A stretch of 64,000 nt of DNA, from positions 124,001 through 188,000 of the forward strand of contig NZ_JACIEU010000001.1 of the NCBI RefSeq assembly GCF_014197035.1. The letters are read 5' to 3'. Under the pieces are notes generated by a model. The model searched no databases. It was given only the letters and a program-made list of their open reading frames with translations, and was not told the origin of the DNA. Shown one piece after another: positions 8,476-17,069 of this stretch. The translations under genes were made by a program, and so were the position numbers. Position 1 is the first letter of the stretch. Each line of letters begins with the position of its first letter. This DNA comes from Sphingobium scionense (lineage in GTDB: Bacteria; Pseudomonadota; Alphaproteobacteria; Sphingomonadales; Sphingomonadaceae).

Positions 8476-9810
8476 TCACACCGCGTCCGAGAGCGAGGTG
8501 AAGGTGAAGTCGCGCAGCTTCATCGGCGGCACGACGATGTTCATCGACACTTCGTCCGGCGGCACGCGGACCGGGCGACCCAGCTCTTCGACATTGTTGA
8601 GCATGATCACCGGGCTCTCGTTGAACCGGAAATTCTTGATCGGATATTTGATCTGGCCGTTCTCGACATAGAAGGTGCCGTCGCGGGTCAGGCCGGTCAG
8701 CAGCACGGTCTGCGGATCGACCATGCGGATATACCAGGTGCGGGTGACGAGCACGCCGCGCTCGGTCGAGCGGACCAGGTCGGCGGTGGTCTTGGTGCCG
8801 CCGGTCATCAGGATATTGCCCATCTGGCCGATCGCGGGCTTGCCCTGCTTGCTCGCCCAGTAGCGGCTGTAGTTGAGGTTGGTGACCTTGCCGTCCTTGA
8901 CCATGTCGACGCGCTGACGGGCGAGGCCATCATCGTCCCAGGGCAGGCAGGGCGCGACCGGATCCCACGGGTCGGTGTAGAAATTGACCTGCGGCCCGAA
9001 CACCTGTTCGCCCAGCTTGTTGCCGCCGCCCTTCTTCGACAGGAAGCTGCGGCCCTCGTCCGCCTCGCGCGCGCCGAAGAAGTAGAACATGAAGCCGATC
9101 AGGCCAGCGGCTGCCATCGGTTCCAGGATCACGGTATATTTGCCCGGCTCCAGCGCCTTGGCCTCGGACGAGGCCGATGCCTTGCGCATCGCGATCTGGA
9201 TGTCGCTGTCCGCCTTGAAGCGGGCGGCGTCCTGCGTGTCGGTGCCGACCCAGCCGGAACCCCGGCCATCCTCAGTACGGACGGTGCAGGTATAATCCAG
9301 CATGGTCGAGCGCTGATAGCCGAAATTGCCCTTGCTGTTCGCGATCGCGACGAAGCTCTGATTATCCTCCAGATAGCCGGCCGCGATCAGCTTCTGCGAC
9401 TTGCAGGCGCTGATCGAGGTCGACGCCACCTGGGCACGATATTCCGGCGTGATGTCGGCGGTCGACTGGGCGAAGGTCGGGCTGGCCTTATAGGCCTGCC
9501 TGTCAACCGCGGGCATGAATTCCGGATTGTCCGGGGCCAGATTGGCCAGCGTTTCGGCCCGGCGTACCACGCGTTCCAGCGAGGCGTCGTCAAACTGGTT
9601 GATGGTGGCCGTGCCGACCTTCTTGCCATAAGCGACCTGGACCGCCAGCTCGATATCGTCGGTCAGGCCCGCGGTCGACACGTCGTTGCGGGCGAAACGG
9701 ATATTGCCCTGGATCTTGCCGGTCAGTTGCGCGCTGCACTCGTCGGCCTTCGACAGGGCGACGACCTTGGTCAGGATTTCCTTGGCCTGCGCTTCGGTAA
9801 GGATGCTCAT
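8476..9810 (-). CDS. TldD/PmbA-family metalloprotease, PmbA/TldE-like
   Basis: A 444-residue protein of the TldD/PmbA family in its TldE-like form, without the HExxxH zinc motif of the TldD partner. The N-terminal part ('CSAQLTGKIQGNIRFARND') and the C-terminal Gly-rich block ('QMGNILMTGGTKTTADL', then 'LTGLTRDGTFYVENGQIK') are typical; the latter are conserved in TldE/PmbA. TldD-TldE heterodimers are proteases that process small peptides and unfolded proteins. It starts 20 nt after the stop of the TldD-like gene, so the two are co-transcribed and probably form the heterodimer. It lacks a visible signal peptide, while its partner has one, which is odd for a dimer. Confidence 0.85.
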   Translation of the reverse strand: MSILTEAQAKEILTKVVALSKADECSAQLTGKIQGNIRFARNDVSTAGLTDDIELAVQVAYGKKVGTATINQFDDASLERVVRRAETLANLAPDNPEFMPAVDRQAYKASPTFAQSTADITPEYRAQVASTSISACKSQKLIAAGYLEDNQSFVAIANSKGNFGYQRSTMLDYTCTVRTEDGRGSGWVGTDTQDAARFKADSDIQIAMRKASASSEAKALEPGKYTVILEPMAAAGLIGFMFYFFGAREADEGRSFLSKKGGGNKLGEQVFGPQVNFYTDPWDPVAPCLPWDDDGLARQRVDMVKDGKVTNLNYSRYWASKQGKPAIGQMGNILMTGGTKTTADLVRSTERGVLVTRTWYIRMVDPQTVLLTGLTRDGTFYVENGQIKYPIKNFRFNESPVIMLNNVEELGRPVRVPPDEVSMNIVVPPMKLRDFTFTSLSDAV

Positions 9811-9829
9811 CTCATTATCTCCCTAAGCG

Positions 9830-11464
9830 TCAACCGAGCGAACGCGCGGTGTTGATGACGTTGATACCGTTGAAGCGCGCGGTCGAAGACCCGTGCGACA
9901 CGGCGGAGACCTGGGCCGGCTGCCCCTTGCCGTCGAAGAAGGAACCACCCAGGCGATAGTCGCTCTGGTCGCAGACGCCGGCGCAGGCATTCCAGAATTC
10001 CGGGGTGCGGATCTGGTAGGCGACATCCTCGATCTGCTGGCCGATCTTGCCGTTCTTGATCTCGTAGAAGAGCTGACCGCCAAACTGGGCGTTGTAGCGC
10101 TGCTGGTCGATCGAGAAACTGCCGTCGCCGATGATGTAGATGCCGTCCTCGACACCCGAAATCATGTCCGCAACGCTCTGCTTGGTCTTGCCCGGTTCCA
10201 GGCTGACATTGGCCATGCGCTGGAACTGCACATTGGACCAGCTGTCGGCATAGGCGCAGCCGTCCGATTCCTTCTTGCCCTCGATATGGGCCTGGTCCCG
10301 GATCGCCTGATAGCCGACCAGCTTGCCATCGCGGATCAGATCCCACTTCTTGGTCTTCACGCCCTCGTCATCATAGGCGACGGCGCCCAGGCTGCCGGGC
10401 TGAACCTTGTCGGCGACGATGTTCACCTTGTCGCTGCCATATTGGAAATGCGCCTGCAGCTTGTCCATCGTGGCGAAGCTGGTGCCGGCATAATTGGCTT
10501 CATAGCCCAGCACACGGTCCAGTTCGAGCGGATGACCGACGGATTCATGGATGGTGAGCCAGGTGTGCGACGGGTCGAGCACCAGATCATATTTGCCCGG
10601 CTTCACCGACGGCGCCTTGAGCTTGGCGCGCGCCTGCTTGGCGGAGGCGATCGCGTCTTCCTTCATGTCATAGCTGTTGCCATAGACGGTGACGCCGTTG
10701 GGCAGGACAGTCTTGCCGCTGGCGGCGCCGTCGAGATATTCGAAGCCCAGGCCCATCGGCGAGGACAGGCCCTCGCGCGTGCGGAACTTGCCGCTGGTCT
10801 TGTCGACCGCGGTGACCGTCATCGGCGCCCAGATGCGGTGAACGTCCTGATCGATATAGCTGCCGTCGGTGCTGGCGAAATATTTCTGCTCATTGACCAG
10901 GAACAGGATCGAATTGATGAAGTCGGCGCCTGCGTCCATGGCAGCGGCGTTGACGCCCATCAGCAGATCGACCTTGTCCTTGATCGGCACGGCCATGCTG
11001 TTCTTAACGATCGGCGTCTTCCAGCTGATCTCGCCCGCGCCCTTGACCGGGGCGAGCTGGACCGGGGCGCTCTGCTGCGGTGCATTGGCCTTGGCGATGG
11101 CGACGGCCTGCTGCGCCGCCTTGGCGACCGCTTCCTTGCTCAGCTCATTGGTGGCCGAAAAGCCCCAGGCGCCATTGGCCAGAACGCGGATGCCGACACC
11201 GGTGGATTCGGTGTTGACGATATTCTCGACATTCTTTTCGCGGGTGATGACGAACTGGCGCAGGTAGCGGCCGACACGCACGTCGCAATAGCTGGCGCCG
11301 GCGCTCTTGGCCGCGTTCATCGCGGCGTCGGCCAGCCCCTTCTTGAAGCCGATGTCGAGTGCGCTGTTCAGATCCTCTGCTGCAATGACCTTGCCGAAAA
11401 AGGACGGCAGGACGAGCCCGCCGACACCCAAAGTGCCAAAGGCCAGGAAGTCGCGTCTATGCAA
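9830..11464 (-). CDS. TldD-like zinc metalloprotease with Tat-type signal
   Basis: The zinc motif 'HESVGH' (HExxxH) and the following 'GTSFAT' segment identify a TldD-type catalytic subunit. I choose the TTG at 11464: it is preceded by GGAGG at a spacing of five bases and gives an N terminus 'MHRRDFLAFGTLGVGGLVLP', a twin-arginine signal peptide. No ATG fits. The longer frame to 11653 has no sensible start. The mature protein is about 515 residues, near the usual TldD length. The C terminus contains the Gly/Cys-rich 'GVCDQSDYRLGGSFFDGKGQ' region. Export makes it differ from cytosolic E. coli TldD. It is co-transcribed with the PmbA-like gene and near gamma-glutamyltransferases, which suggests a periplasmic peptide-degrading role (inference). 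Confidence 0.85.
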   Translation of the reverse strand: MHRRDFLAFGTLGVGGLVLPSFFGKVIAAEDLNSALDIGFKKGLADAAMNAAKSAGASYCDVRVGRYLRQFVITREKNVENIVNTESTGVGIRVLANGAWGFSATNELSKEAVAKAAQQAVAIAKANAPQQSAPVQLAPVKGAGEISWKTPIVKNSMAVPIKDKVDLLMGVNAAAMDAGADFINSILFLVNEQKYFASTDGSYIDQDVHRIWAPMTVTAVDKTSGKFRTREGLSSPMGLGFEYLDGAASGKTVLPNGVTVYGNSYDMKEDAIASAKQARAKLKAPSVKPGKYDLVLDPSHTWLTIHESVGHPLELDRVLGYEANYAGTSFATMDKLQAHFQYGSDKVNIVADKVQPGSLGAVAYDDEGVKTKKWDLIRDGKLVGYQAIRDQAHIEGKKESDGCAYADSWSNVQFQRMANVSLEPGKTKQSVADMISGVEDGIYIIGDGSFSIDQQRYNAQFGGQLFYEIKNGKIGQQIEDVAYQIRTPEFWNACAGVCDQSDYRLGGSFFDGKGQPAQVSAVSHGSSTARFNGINVINTARSLG

Positions 11465-11761
11465 GATAGCCTCCACTGGAATGCCCGCAGGTCGCGGGTC
11501 TGTCTTGTCGCGAAGGCCACCCCCTTGGCACCCCCCGCGTGGATGGCGCGGATCATTGCGAGCCGGACAGATGAGGTCAAACGGCTTTTCCGGGCGACAG
11601 GGCGTGGGGGCAACGCTTTCGACCAACCGGCAACCAGAACCGACGAACGACATGCCGGCGCACGCACCGACTTGCGCATGCGCCGGACGCGGGAAAAATC
11701 GCGATACTTATCTGGCAGTTATGGATGGAAGCGTATCCGAACGCTTCCATCCGAGCGAACC

Positions 11762-14719
11762 TCAGTTTTTCCGCATGCCACCGGCGACGATGGCGTCCAC
11801 ATCATGGATGACGCCGTTCATCATCACCTTCTTCACCTTGAAGGTGTTGGCGATGTCGGCGCGCGGATCGCCGTCAACCAGCACGATGTCGGCCAGCTTG
11901 CCGGCCTCCAGCGTGCCCGCATCCAGATTCAGATCCTTCGCCGAATTGACGGTCGCGGTCTGGAGCGCCTGGAACGGCGTCAGACCGGCGTCGACATAGG
12001 AGGAAATCTCCGCATGGAGATTATTGGCGATCATCGTGTCGGTGCCCGCCGTCACCAGCGTGCCGGCGTCATACATCTTCTTCAGGCTCTTATATTGCCC
12101 CTCCAGCAGCGGGCGCAACATGGTCGCCATCGGGTCGGCTTCGGTGATCGTTTCCCGTGCCCAGACCGGATAGAGGTTGAGGCGCGGGTCGTCCTTGTAG
12201 CCGGGATGCTTGGCCAGATAGGGCGTCATCGCGCCGAAATGGGTCGGCGTCAGCGTCCGGCCGCTGCGACCGAAGAGCTGGATCACATCCTCATAGGCCA
12301 TGCCCTGCGGCCCCTGCTTGGGCGAATAGCCGCGCCGGCTGGTCGCGCCCATATGCTCGGTGCCATCGACGCCGGAAAAGGCGGCCGGGAAGATTTCATG
12401 GCCGCTGACCGGTATGCCCATCTCATGCGCGGCGCGCACGATCTGCCGCTGGAACAGATCGGGCATGCGCACATAGCTCTTGATCATGTCATAATGAAGC
12501 GCACGCATGCGGGTGAATTCGCGCTCCAGATGGGCCGGGCTGGAGACCGCCACGCCCATCTTGTAATAGACGCGCTGCCATTCGAGCAGCGGTCCTGCGA
12601 CATAGAGGCGCGGTGACAGCCGCACGCCCGATTCCGCCGCCTCGCGATCCTCCACCGCATCATAGATTTGCGTGCCCGGATCGCGGACCGTGGTGATGCC
12701 ATAGGCGAGCCATGCCCGTTCCAGATTGGAGCCGAAATCCTTCTGGGCATGGGAATGATGTTCGATCAGGCCGGGAATGGCGGTCAGGCCGGTGCCGTCG
12801 ACGAAATGTTCCGCCTGGTGAAGCGCGGGATCATGGTCGCGGATTTCGGCGATGCGGTGGCCGTCGACGATGATGTCCTTGTCATGCTGGGTCACGTCAT
12901 GGACGGAGTCCACCAGGTTGCTGACATGGATGACGGTGCGTCCGGTCGGGTTGGCGATGCGATAGGTCAGGTCCAGCGGAATGTCGGTGATCGCGCCGGT
13001 TTCGGTATCGAGCGACTTCAGCGTGTCGGCCGACTGATACAGGATCGTCTTGCTGTCGCCGGTCCAGGTCGGGAAATAGGAAATGTCCGACGTATAGGAG
13101 CGTGGCGGACCCAACGGCTTGCCATCAGCGGCGACCGGCCAGATCTTCAGCAGCCCCTCATAGATGGCGGCCATCTTCGTCCCGTCGGGCGACCAGGCGG
13201 GACCGCCACCGGCGCGGGTATCCATCGACATATTGGGCTCGGGCAGATGCCAGAAGGCTTTGCCCACGCCATCGGTGGGCACCATGTAGACCTGGTTGGT
13301 GCCCTCGCGGAAGCTGTTGGAATATTTGTAGGATAGCGGGATGGCGACATATTTGCCGTCGGGCGACCAGCTGGGGCTGCCGGGCTGGCCCAGCGATCCC
13401 TGAAGGCGGGTGATCTTGCCGGTCGCGACATCGACCACGCACAGGCCAGCGACACCCCAACGCCCGTCAACATCGATATAGGCGATCCGCGTGCCGTCAT
13501 GCGACCAGGCGGCACCCAGCGGCTGGGTGTCGATGTCGGTCAACCGGCGATCCTTGCCGGTCTTCATGTCGCGTATCCAAAGCTGTGGCAGGCCGCCGCC
13601 CTTGTCGGAGGTGTAGACCAGGCTCTGGCCGTCCGGCGACCAGGCCGGATCGGTGTCGAGCGCGCCATCCCTGGTAAGATTCTCCGGCACCCCGCCCTTG
13701 GACGACATGACATAGAGATCGCCGAGTGCGGCAAAGGCGATGCGGCTGCCGTCGGGCGAGATGGTCGGGCGAACGATACCCAGCGCCTTGCGCGGCGCGG
13801 TCGAATCCCAGTCGCGCTTGGCGCGGGTGTAGCTGGGCTTCACCACCTCCAGCGTGGCAGCGAAGTTGACGGTCGACAGGCTGGTGCCCTTGCGGCTGCG
13901 GATCTTGCCGTCGGACACATAATAATAGCCGCCCTTCCCCCAGGAAATCCGGAAGGGGAACATATTTTCGGTCCCGCTGACCGCCTTGCCATCAATCTCC
14001 AGACGGCTGCCCTGCGCGTCCTGCACGACATAGGCGAGTTCGCCAGCGGGGCCGAAGGACGGCGCGTCGATCTTTCCCTCCACCTGCTTCAGCAGGCTTT
14101 CCTGCCCATTGGCAAGGGCCGTGACATAGAGGGCGGTCTTGCTGCCCTCCGTCCCGGAATAGGCGATGCGCGCGCCATCTGGCGACCAACTGGGCAGGCG
14201 ATCCTCGCGCCCGTTGCTGCTGACCTGCTTCATCGCACCGCTGGCAATGTCCAGCGTCCAGATGTCGTAATTGCCGCTGCGGTCGGACGAGAAGGCGATT
14301 GTCCGGCCATCGGGCGACCAGGCCGGCTCGCGATCATCATAGGCGCCCTCGGTCAGCTTGCGCATGTCGCTGCCGTCCGGCTTGATCGTCCACAGATCAT
14401 AATTGCCGTCGCGATAGGAAAAATAGGCGAGGCGCGAGCCATCGGGCGACCAGACCGGCTGGCGGGCGTCGTTGAAATAGTCGGTGATCCGCTTCGCCTT
14501 GCCGCCGCTCGTCGGGATGATCCACAGGCTACCCTGAAGGTCGACCGCCAGCCATTTGCCGTCGGGCGACACCGACACCGCCATGGACGTGCCTTCATGC
14601 ACGTCGAAGGCGATCGGGGTTTCGCCGCCGGGCGGGGGCAGATTGGCGGGCTGGGCATAGGCCTGGGCGGCGCCGGCCGACAACAGGGCCAGCGACAGAA
14701 GCTTGAAGGCAGATTTCAT
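11762..14719 (-). CDS. Exported TolB-propeller / amidohydrolase fusion protein
   Basis: A 985-residue protein from ATG 14719, which has AAGGGG about eight bases upstream. Residues 1-22 are a Sec signal peptide ('LLSLALLSAGAAQAYA'). Residues of about 40-620 form many PD40/TolB-type repeats of the form 'WSPDG', building one or more beta-propellers. The last third is an amidohydrolase: the metal motif 'IEHHSHAQ' in its expected place, a 'GHEIFPAAF' histidine, a 'GTDTM' aspartate region and a final 'GKLADIVLVDGDP' strand. Members are prolidase- or imidazolonepropionase-like hydrolases of unknown natural substrate. It lies 13 nt after the gamma-glutamyltransferase gene in the same direction, so the two form an operon and probably act together in the periplasm. 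Confidence 0.88.
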   Translation of the reverse strand: MKSAFKLLSLALLSAGAAQAYAQPANLPPPGGETPIAFDVHEGTSMAVSVSPDGKWLAVDLQGSLWIIPTSGGKAKRITDYFNDARQPVWSPDGSRLAYFSYRDGNYDLWTIKPDGSDMRKLTEGAYDDREPAWSPDGRTIAFSSDRSGNYDIWTLDIASGAMKQVSSNGREDRLPSWSPDGARIAYSGTEGSKTALYVTALANGQESLLKQVEGKIDAPSFGPAGELAYVVQDAQGSRLEIDGKAVSGTENMFPFRISWGKGGYYYVSDGKIRSRKGTSLSTVNFAATLEVVKPSYTRAKRDWDSTAPRKALGIVRPTISPDGSRIAFAALGDLYVMSSKGGVPENLTRDGALDTDPAWSPDGQSLVYTSDKGGGLPQLWIRDMKTGKDRRLTDIDTQPLGAAWSHDGTRIAYIDVDGRWGVAGLCVVDVATGKITRLQGSLGQPGSPSWSPDGKYVAIPLSYKYSNSFREGTNQVYMVPTDGVGKAFWHLPEPNMSMDTRAGGGPAWSPDGTKMAAIYEGLLKIWPVAADGKPLGPPRSYTSDISYFPTWTGDSKTILYQSADTLKSLDTETGAITDIPLDLTYRIANPTGRTVIHVSNLVDSVHDVTQHDKDIIVDGHRIAEIRDHDPALHQAEHFVDGTGLTAIPGLIEHHSHAQKDFGSNLERAWLAYGITTVRDPGTQIYDAVEDREAAESGVRLSPRLYVAGPLLEWQRVYYKMGVAVSSPAHLEREFTRMRALHYDMIKSYVRMPDLFQRQIVRAAHEMGIPVSGHEIFPAAFSGVDGTEHMGATSRRGYSPKQGPQGMAYEDVIQLFGRSGRTLTPTHFGAMTPYLAKHPGYKDDPRLNLYPVWARETITEADPMATMLRPLLEGQYKSLKKMYDAGTLVTAGTDTMIANNLHAEISSYVDAGLTPFQALQTATVNSAKDLNLDAGTLEAGKLADIVLVDGDPRADIANTFKVKKVMMNGVIHDVDAIVAGGMRKN

Positions 14720-14732
14720 CGGATCGATCCCC

Positions 14733-16622
14733 TTACCAACCAAATATATAGCGTTCGCGGCGCACATCCGCGCCGCCGCGCAGCGTGCCGCTGCCCGGCA
14801 CCACGCCGGCTGCGACGATGCCGGTGGACACCGCGAACGGCCCCAGCAGGTCGAGCTTGTGACCGCGCGCGGTCAGGTCGTCGCGCACGGCCTGGGGCAC
14901 GCGATCCTCGATTTCCAGCACGCCCGGCTCATCCTTCTTGATGCCGAAGGAGCCATGGAAATGATTGGAGTTGATGCGCGGTGCCTCGATCGCGGCCTGG
15001 AGCGGCTGATCGAACGCCAACACCCGCAGCAGCACATTCATGATCTGCTGATCCTGATTGTCGCCGCCCGGCGTCCCGATCGCCAGATAGGGCTGGCCGT
15101 CCTTGAGCACCATCGACGGCGACAGGGTCGTGCGCGGCCGCTTGCGCGGCACCAGAACATTGGGGCTTTCCGGATCAAGATCGAACACGGTCAGGCGGTT
15201 GCTCATCGGCACGCCGGTATCGCCCGCAATATAGGCGCCGCCCAGCATCCAGCCGGAACTGGGCGTGCAGGAAAAGAGATTACCGTCCTTGTCCACCACC
15301 TCGATCGCCGTCGTGTCGGCGGTCGGCTTGGACGGGGCTTTCAGCATATGCGGCGTGAATTGCGGCGTGGTCCGCGCCCTGCCCTCGAACGCCCAGGGAT
15401 TGCCGAAGCGATGCTCCAGCGACGCGCGCGGGCCGATCTGCCTGGCCCGCTGCGCCGCATAGTCCTTCGACAACAGCCCCTTCATCGGCACCGTCGCGAA
15501 ATCGGGATCGCCAAAATACATGTTGCGATCGTCGAAGGCCAGCTTGATCGCTTCGGCAACGGTGTGAAGATAGGGCGCGGAGCCCGGTTCCATCGTCGCG
15601 ATCCCGGCCGCCTCGGCAATGTTGAGCGCCATCAGCATGGCCGGCCCCTGACTCCAGAAACCCGCCTTGCAGACCTGATAGCCAAAGACACTGGTCATTG
15701 CCGGCGCCTCGACCTTGCCCTTGTATCTGGCGAGATCCTCATAGCGCATCAGGCCGCCGTCGCGCTCCATCGCGGCGCCGATCCGGCGGGCGATATCGCC
15801 CTTGTAGAAGGCATCGCGCCCGGCCTGGATCGCGGCCTTGCGATCCCTGGTCTTCTTGAACGCCGCCGCGTCCGCGTCAGCGATGATCCGCATCGTGCGG
15901 GCGAGATTGGGCTGGCGGAAAATCTCCCCGGTCTTGGGCAATTGGCCACCGGGATAATAAGCGTCGTAGGCGTCCTTGTATTTGGACGTCGCCTTCTGCT
16001 GGCTGACGAACACTTCCGCCAGGAAATTATACATGACGAAGCCGTCGGCCAGTTCGATCGCCGGCTGCATCACTTCATGCAGGCCCATTGTGCCGTTGAG
16101 CTGGAGCGCGAGCGCCATGGCATCGACCATCGCGGGCACGGTGCCGCCATTGGGGCCATTGCCCGGAATGACGCCGGCATCGGCGAACTTGTCGGGCGTG
16201 GCCAGCCCCGGCGCGACGCCCTGACCGCTGATCAGCGACACTTTCTTCGTCTTGCCGTCATAGATGATGGTCGGCGCTTCGCCGCCGAAGCCGAAATGCG
16301 AAATCTCGGTCACGGCCGCAGCGAACACCGCCGCCACGCCAGCGTCGGTCGCGTTGCCGCCGGCCAGCAGGATGCGCGTCCCCGCCGCCACCGCATAATG
16401 GCGGCCGGCTGCGACGATGCCGAACTGGCCGACGATTTCCGGCCGTAGCGTTTCACCTGCACTAACCAATCTGGTTGGCTCTATCGCCGCCTTGCCGGGC
16501 TTTGCCGGCGCATTCCCGGCCTGTGCCGAGGCCGGTGCCGCCCCCGCGACCAATGCCGCGCCGGCCATCGCCGACGCCGCAAACTCACGACGGGTCACCC
16601 CCTGCTTTCCGCTATCGCTCAT
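14733..16622 (-). CDS. Gamma-glutamyltransferase family protein (Ntn hydrolase), Tat-exported
   Basis: A 629-residue protein from ATG 16622, with AGGGGA about nine bases upstream. The N terminus has a twin-arginine signal ('TRREFAASAMAGAALVAGAA'). The body matches gamma-glutamyltransferase precursors: 'GGNATDAGVAAVFAAAVTE' early, and the autocleavage/catalytic threonine region 'DTTAIEVVDKDGN' near residue 437. A 'GTPGGDNQDQQ' C-terminal segment corresponds to the conserved Gly-rich loop. Such enzymes hydrolyse or transfer gamma-glutamyl groups (for example from glutathione) or cleave other amides. It is divergent from the TonB receptor gene and followed directly by the amidohydrolase gene. 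A second family member lies at 20291. The exact substrate is unknown. Confidence 0.88.
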   Translation of the reverse strand: MSDSGKQGVTRREFAASAMAGAALVAGAAPASAQAGNAPAKPGKAAIEPTRLVSAGETLRPEIVGQFGIVAAGRHYAVAAGTRILLAGGNATDAGVAAVFAAAVTEISHFGFGGEAPTIIYDGKTKKVSLISGQGVAPGLATPDKFADAGVIPGNGPNGGTVPAMVDAMALALQLNGTMGLHEVMQPAIELADGFVMYNFLAEVFVSQQKATSKYKDAYDAYYPGGQLPKTGEIFRQPNLARTMRIIADADAAAFKKTRDRKAAIQAGRDAFYKGDIARRIGAAMERDGGLMRYEDLARYKGKVEAPAMTSVFGYQVCKAGFWSQGPAMLMALNIAEAAGIATMEPGSAPYLHTVAEAIKLAFDDRNMYFGDPDFATVPMKGLLSKDYAAQRARQIGPRASLEHRFGNPWAFEGRARTTPQFTPHMLKAPSKPTADTTAIEVVDKDGNLFSCTPSSGWMLGGAYIAGDTGVPMSNRLTVFDLDPESPNVLVPRKRPRTTLSPSMVLKDGQPYLAIGTPGGDNQDQQIMNVLLRVLAFDQPLQAAIEAPRINSNHFHGSFGIKKDEPGVLEIEDRVPQAVRDDLTARGHKLDLLGPFAVSTGIVAAGVVPGSGTLRGGADVRRERYIFGW

Positions 16623-17069
16623 CGATGGAATCCCCTGTAATCGGCATATCCGGCATGGCCCGAGGGAAGGCGCTTTCCGGCCGATACTCCTCCACAACGA
16701 CCCAGGCCAGGATTTCCGCCATAACGCCACAAGCCCGGAAATTATTATAAAATATTTCAAAACTTATAGTGGAAATTTCATCCTGATGAGTTTTAGCGCA
16801 ATGAACGCGCACAATGGTGGGTGTTGTGCCCGAAAACACCTTGCTGTCGTGAGGGCGACAGCAAAAACGACTTCCCACGCAGGGGACGATGCCGGAACTC
16901 CAGTTTTCGGGAGGGCCTGCAAATGCACTATCTGAACGGTCATCTATAAGAACGGGTCGCTGCACGCGTCGTGCCGCGCCTACATTTGCCGGACACCCCG
17001 ATCTCTGAACCGAAAAGGCACTTTTGCCTAACGGCGCGAAGCTTAAGGCTTCATCACAGGGGAACGATA
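16623..17069. promoter_or_regulatory. Divergent promoter region between gamma-glutamyltransferase and TonB receptor genes
   Basis: These 447 nt have no convincing gene. They are locally AT-rich around 16740-16800, which suits promoters. A perfect inverted repeat TTGCTGTCG-tgaggg-CGACAGCAA lies at 16841-16864. Two further small hairpins lie in the receptor leader: AGGCA/TGCCT (17016-17029) and GAAGC/GCTTC (17038-17052). The longest repeat could be an operator or an RNA hairpin shared by both transcripts; which one is undetermined. Confidence 0.45.

Noticed and set aside
9893..12616. Very long plus-strand open frame opposite the protease and amidohydrolase genes
   Set aside because: It is antisense to well-supported genes with recognisable motifs and start sites. 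Long antisense frames are normal in DNA of this GC content.
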